A stretch of 64,000 bases of DNA from Adlercreutzia sp. ZJ176. GTDB taxonomy: Bacteria; Actinomycetota; Coriobacteriia; Coriobacteriales; Eggerthellaceae. The position numbers and the translations under genes were made by a program. A model generated the notes under the pieces. It ran no database searches and was not told the DNA's origin. It worked only from the letters and a program-made list of their open reading frames with translations. Below, one piece after another: positions 60,537 through 64,000 of this stretch (position 1 is its first letter; the number at the start of each line of letters is the position of its first letter). The stretch lies in assembly GCF_011038975.1 (NCBI RefSeq), contig NZ_JAAKEC010000014.1, positions 1 through 64,000 on the forward strand, read 5' to 3'.

Positions 60537-60602
60537 TTGCATCCTCGGGGAGGGCTGGTATCATAGCTCACGTCTTTAGCACTCACACCCATTGAGTGCT
60601 AG
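60537..60602 (+). promoter_or_regulatory. groESL promoter with CIRCE operator
   Basis: TTGCAT (60537-60542), 16 bp, TGG-TATCAT (-10 at 60559-60564). It is followed by the CIRCE inverted repeat TTAGCACTC-N9-GAGTGCTAG (60576-60602), the HrcA repressor site, with one mismatch to consensus. A further hairpin CACTCGCG/CGCGAGTG follows in the leader. Confidence 0.93.
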
Positions 60603-60675
60603 CACTCGCGCAGCGCGAGTGTTCAAAAGGTAACAGGCGGCAACGCTTTAACTCGATTGAAAGGAAGGCAGCGCT

Positions 60676-60963
60676 ATGAATCTGAAGCCTTTGGGCGACC
60701 GCGTCATCATCCGTGCCGACGAGGCCGAGACCACCACGGCATCTGGTCTGTACCTGGCCACCGAGTCCAAGGAGAAGCCCCAGACCGGTACCGTTCTGGC
60801 CGTGGGCGAGGGCAAGCTCGACAAGGACGGCAACAGGGTCGAGGTGCCCGTCAAGGTGGGCGACCGCGTGCTCTACGGCAAGTACGGCGGGACTGAGGTC
60901 ACGGTTGACGGCGAGGACGTGCTGATCATGCGCGCCGACGATCTTTACGCGGTCTTCGCGTAA
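60676..60963 (+). CDS. groES: Co-chaperonin GroES
   Basis: A 95-aa heptameric lid of the chaperonin: MNLKPLGDRVIIRADEAETTTASGLYLATESKEKPQTGTV and the mobile loop. GAAAGGAAGG precedes ATG 60676. It is heat-shock controlled by the CIRCE site upstream. A 213-bp gap, without a recognised feature, separates it from groEL. Confidence 0.97.
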   Translation: MNLKPLGDRVIIRADEAETTTASGLYLATESKEKPQTGTVLAVGEGKLDKDGNRVEVPVKVGDRVLYGKYGGTEVTVDGEDVLIMRADDLYAVFA

Positions 60964-61161
60964 GGCAACCTGGCAAGGCACCTGACGGCTTTCCGTGGCG
61001 GCCGCCTAGCCGTTCAAGCCTGTCGCTGGGCTCGGACACGGCGCGAAGGCCGCTTACCTCGCGCCAGCTCGGGCTTTCGCGGCTATGCGACTCACCACGA
61101 AAAAGCCTGCGATCATCGTCGTTGAACCACTTGTCGAACTACTCACTGAATCTCTTTCTGA

Positions 61162-62805
<1,644 letters not shown>

Positions 62806-62807
62806 GC

Positions 62808-62918
62808 CCCTGTTCCGCTCGCCCCGACGGACGAGCAGAGCAGCTCGACGCGGCGAAGGGCTGAGGTGCCCACCTATGCCCCCTCTCGCTGACGTTACGA
62901 ACGACTTGCGAGTTTCAC
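62808..62918. repeat. Second copy of the folPK-birA intergenic repeat ends
   Basis: The left end GTTCCGCTCGCCCCGACGG and right end CGCTGACGTTACGAACGAC (62887-62905) match those at 32547 and 32690. The centre differs and lacks the 94-bp palindrome. Confidence 0.6.
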
Positions 62919-62924
62919 CATTAG

Positions 62925-62953
62925 AGGGAGCGCCTGCTTTGCGGGCGCTCCCT
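62925..62953 (+). terminator. Terminator after groEL
   Basis: AGGGAGCGCC (62925-62934) with GGCGCTCCCT (62944-62953), followed by TGCATTAG. The -10-like TAGAAT of the next gene (62959-62964) begins within 6 bp. Confidence 0.8.
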
Positions 62954-62973
62954 TGCATTAGAATGTGACAGCT

Positions 62974-63969
62974 ATGGAGGAAATCACGCACATCATCACG
63001 CACACGCTCGAGCACGCAGTTGCCGACACGCTCTACCTGATCCCGTTTCTGTTCGTGACGTACCTGGCCATGGAGTGGCTTGAGCACGCCTCGGGCAAGC
63101 GCACGCAGGAGGCGGTGCAGCGCGCGGGAGCGGCGGGCCCGCTCGTCGGCGCGCTGCTCGGCGCGGTGCCCCAGTGCGGTTTCTCGGCGGCCGCGTCCAC
63201 GCTGTACGCGGGCCGCGTGGTCACGCTCGGCACGCTGTTCGCGGTGTTTCTGTCCACCTCCGACGAGATGCTGCCGATCTTTCTGGCCGAGCAGGTCCCG
63301 CCCCTCACCATCGTGAAGGTCGTGGGCGCGAAGGTGATCATCGGTCTGTGCATGGGGTTTGTGGTGGACGCCGCGCTGCGCCTGGCACGGCGCGACAAGC
63401 AGCGCCTGCGCATCCACGAGCTCTGCGAGCGCGACCGCTGCCGCTGCGCGGGCGACTGCGCCACGTGCGCGGACAACCCCGAGCTGGTCTACGAGCACCA
63501 TGACGACTGCGCGCACGGCTGCACGCACGAGCACCACGCGCACGACCACGGCCATGACCACGCGCGCGGGTGGGCTGGCATCGCGAAGAGCGCGCTTTTG
63601 CACACAGTGCAGGTGACGGCCTTCATCTTCGCCATCACGCTCGTGCTCAACGGCGTGCTCGAGGTGGTGGGCGAAGACGCGCTCGCCCGCGTGATCGGCG
63701 CGAACGCGGCGCTCTCGGTGCTCGCGTCGGCGCTCGTGGGCCTCGTCCCCAACTGCGCGGCCAGCGTGGTGATCGCGCAGCTCTACCTGGAGGGCGTGCT
63801 CGGCGCGGGCGCCATGATGGCGGGCCTTCTGGTGTCGGCCGGCGTGGGCCTGCTCGTCCTCGTGCGCGCCAACCGCCACGCGCGTGAGAACCTCGCGATC
63901 GTCGGCGTGCTCTACGCAACCGGCGTGGCCTGGGGCCTTATAATCAACGCATTGGGAATCGTCTTTTAG
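62974..63969 (+). CDS. Putative metal exporter, 10-TM ArsP/Mn-type permease
   Basis: A 331-aa polytopic membrane protein: two related halves with GAVPQCGFSAAASTLYAGRVVTLGTLFAVFLSTSDEMLPI and LVGLVPNCAASVVIAQLYLEGVL. The central loop holds a Cys cluster (CERDRCRCAGDCATC) and a His-rich run (HHDDCAHGCTHEHHAHDHGHDH), typical of metal binding. It matches the putative arsenic/manganese exporter family. ATG at 62974 is only 9 bp beyond a TAGAAT box, so it may be leaderless. Metal not identified. Confidence 0.8.
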   Translation: MEEITHIITHTLEHAVADTLYLIPFLFVTYLAMEWLEHASGKRTQEAVQRAGAAGPLVGALLGAVPQCGFSAAASTLYAGRVVTLGTLFAVFLSTSDEMLPIFLAEQVPPLTIVKVVGAKVIIGLCMGFVVDAALRLARRDKQRLRIHELCERDRCRCAGDCATCADNPELVYEHHDDCAHGCTHEHHAHDHGHDHARGWAGIAKSALLHTVQVTAFIFAITLVLNGVLEVVGEDALARVIGANAALSVLASALVGLVPNCAASVVIAQLYLEGVLGAGAMMAGLLVSAGVGLLVLVRANRHARENLAIVGVLYATGVAWGLIINALGIVF

Positions 63970-63990
63970 CTGCGAGAAAGGGAGGGCCTC

Positions 63991-64000
63991 ATGGCTACAC
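63991..64000 (+). CDS. Start of next gene, cut by window edge
   Basis: AAAGGGAGG followed 8 bp later by ATG GCT ACA: a well-placed start 21 bp after the permease stop. Only three codons are visible, so nothing can be said about the product. Confidence 0.5.

Overview
The window is GC-rich, gene-dense chromosomal DNA from an anaerobic actinobacterium. Cytoplasmic-type molybdopterin oxidoreductases paired with small ferredoxins, large PucR-type regulators, menaquinone and futalosine-like genes, formate/tetrahydrofolate (THF) enzymes, GTG and TTG starts, and a tsaB-rimI-tsaD fusion all point to Coriobacteriia, family Eggerthellaceae (Gordonibacter or Eggerthella-like). The genus is an inference; there is no 16S rRNA gene in the window.

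Layout. 1-8.2 kb: a 5'-truncated class B sortase, then purine synthesis (purF, purM, purN), an XdhC-like gene, and a ZTP riboswitch ahead of a split purH (a PurO-type IMP cyclohydrolase and a stand-alone AICAR formyltransferase). 8.2-8.7 kb: a gene-free stretch with an unusual array of five 26-bp motifs at about 41-bp spacing. 8.7-24.1 kb: an accessory molybdoenzyme island. It holds two MFS transporters, two catalytic molybdopterin subunits each followed by a two-cluster ferredoxin, four Cys-rich (zinc-ribbon or HNH-like) proteins including the N-terminus of a trigger-factor-like chaperone, and two PucR-type regulators. This arrangement resembles the catechol/phenol dehydroxylase loci of gut Eggerthellaceae.

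24.4-37.7 kb: a lipid-flippase-like membrane protein, a hotdog thioesterase, tRNA-Pro(CGG), a diguanylate cyclase, hpt-ftsH-folPK, birA, a MATE exporter, bioY, an OmpR-type regulator and coaX. 37.8-46 kb: a formate/C1 block (fhs, fchA, folD, formate channel), tsaE and the tsaB-rimI-tsaD fusion. It is interrupted by two compact loci, each encoding a hydrophobic peptide of about 30 residues opposed by a convergent small RNA, which look like type I toxin-antitoxin modules. 46-56.7 kb: luxS/mtnN, an MFS transporter, menG, a HemW-like radical SAM protein, a metal-site-degenerate amidohydrolase, tatA/tatC, hypA/hypB and nadE. 56.7-64 kb: a repeat-packed 1.2-kb gap, a NarL-type two-component system, a second repeat-rich gap, CIRCE-controlled groES/groEL and a metal-export-type permease.

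How the parts fit. Purine and folate C1 genes supply and consume formyl-THF, and ZTP sensing links the two pathways. In both pathways an enzyme that is usually bifunctional has its activities divided between neighbours: PurH into two genes, and FolD into FchA plus a FolD lacking cyclohydrolase residues. The Tat and Hyp genes fit export of cofactor-loaded redox enzymes. The intergenic DNA carries several repeat families. One is a TCATCCTGAGCG-type palindrome in at least six copies. Another is a modular palindrome present twice between genes and once in frame inside tsaB.
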